Assembly (NCBI GenBank): GCA_000403035.1
Contig: AQSL01000152.1
Location: 1 to 42,334, forward strand
DNA from: Candidatus Latescibacter anaerobius SCGC AAA252-E07
Lineage (GTDB): Bacteria; Latescibacterota; Latescibacteria; Latescibacterales; Latescibacteraceae
Direction: 5' to 3'
Length of the DNA stretch: 42,334 nucleotides
Shown here in pieces: positions 42,310-42,334 of the stretch. The notes beneath the pieces are model-generated. The model made no database searches. It saw only the letters and a program-made list of their open reading frames with translations, and was not told where the DNA came from. Numbering within the stretch: position 1 is the first letter of the stretch; every line of letters begins with the position of its first letter. The position numbers and the translations under genes were made by a program.

Positions 42310-42334
42310 ATGTTCTCCGTGGTAAAAAATATCA

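Noticed and set aside
1..42334. CRISPR arrays, tRNA or rRNA genes
   Set aside because: I saw no regularly spaced direct repeats, and no tRNA cloverleaf or rRNA segment was recognised on either strand.

Overview
The window looks like chromosomal DNA of a Gram-negative bacterium from an uncultured FCB-group lineage (Latescibacterota-, KSB1- or Marinimicrobia-like). This is inferred from gene content; I could not place it by phylogeny. Eight proteins end in the NPFNP.T.I.F.LPE ... V.L.IYNI.GQ.V ... SG.YFY.L.....K.M.L.K domain (FlgD-Ig / Por-secretion-tail type). There are also outer-membrane barrels, lipoproteins, TolB/PD40-type propellers and M56/BlaI pairs. Base composition is moderate in genes and strongly AT-rich between them.

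Left part, about 1-16.9 kb, housekeeping and accessory genes: an Nramp-like transporter lacking the usual metal motif (406-1809); a tandem pair of EamA/DMT exporters (2355-4227); on the minus strand a DUF6249-like membrane protein followed by an unusual DUF4097-POTRA-Omp85 fusion (7139-4347); divergently, an ECF sigma factor and an anti-sigma protein with two zinc-binding ZAS domains (7595-9138); a conserved-TM-helix (MscS-related) protein (9467-10132); a DegT/DnrJ-type aminotransferase (10749-12068); a lipoprotein (12350-13063); and carB (13617-16820), closed by a bidirectional terminator.

Right part, about 16.9-42.3 kb, one continuous minus-strand block of envelope genes. In transcription order: blaI-like repressor 2, an M56 peptidase fused to a beta-propeller and a secretion-tail domain, three free-standing secreted propellers with the same tail, a terminator, blaI-like repressor 1, an M56 peptidase with no recognisable sensor, two tandem secreted paralogues, a 981-aa barrel-like protein, a TonB-like/DUF4159 protein, an M6-type metallopeptidase homologue whose HExxH is broken, a lipoprotein, and a third copy of the secreted paralogue family.

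The most interesting signal is the link between these parts. One 18-bp sequence (GTAAATTTACTATAGTAA) occurs both in the promoter of blaI-1 and in that of the M6-like gene, each time overlapping the -10 of a TTGACA-N16-TAAATT promoter. Related palindromic sites sit on the promoters of two propeller genes (TTGACA-N17-TAAATT), and another lies upstream of the tandem paralogues. I infer a BlaI/M56 signalling regulon that controls surface or secreted proteins. Its membrane sensor has the penicillin-binding domain of BlaR1 replaced by a propeller homologous to the proteins it would control. This is a hypothesis from sequence alone.
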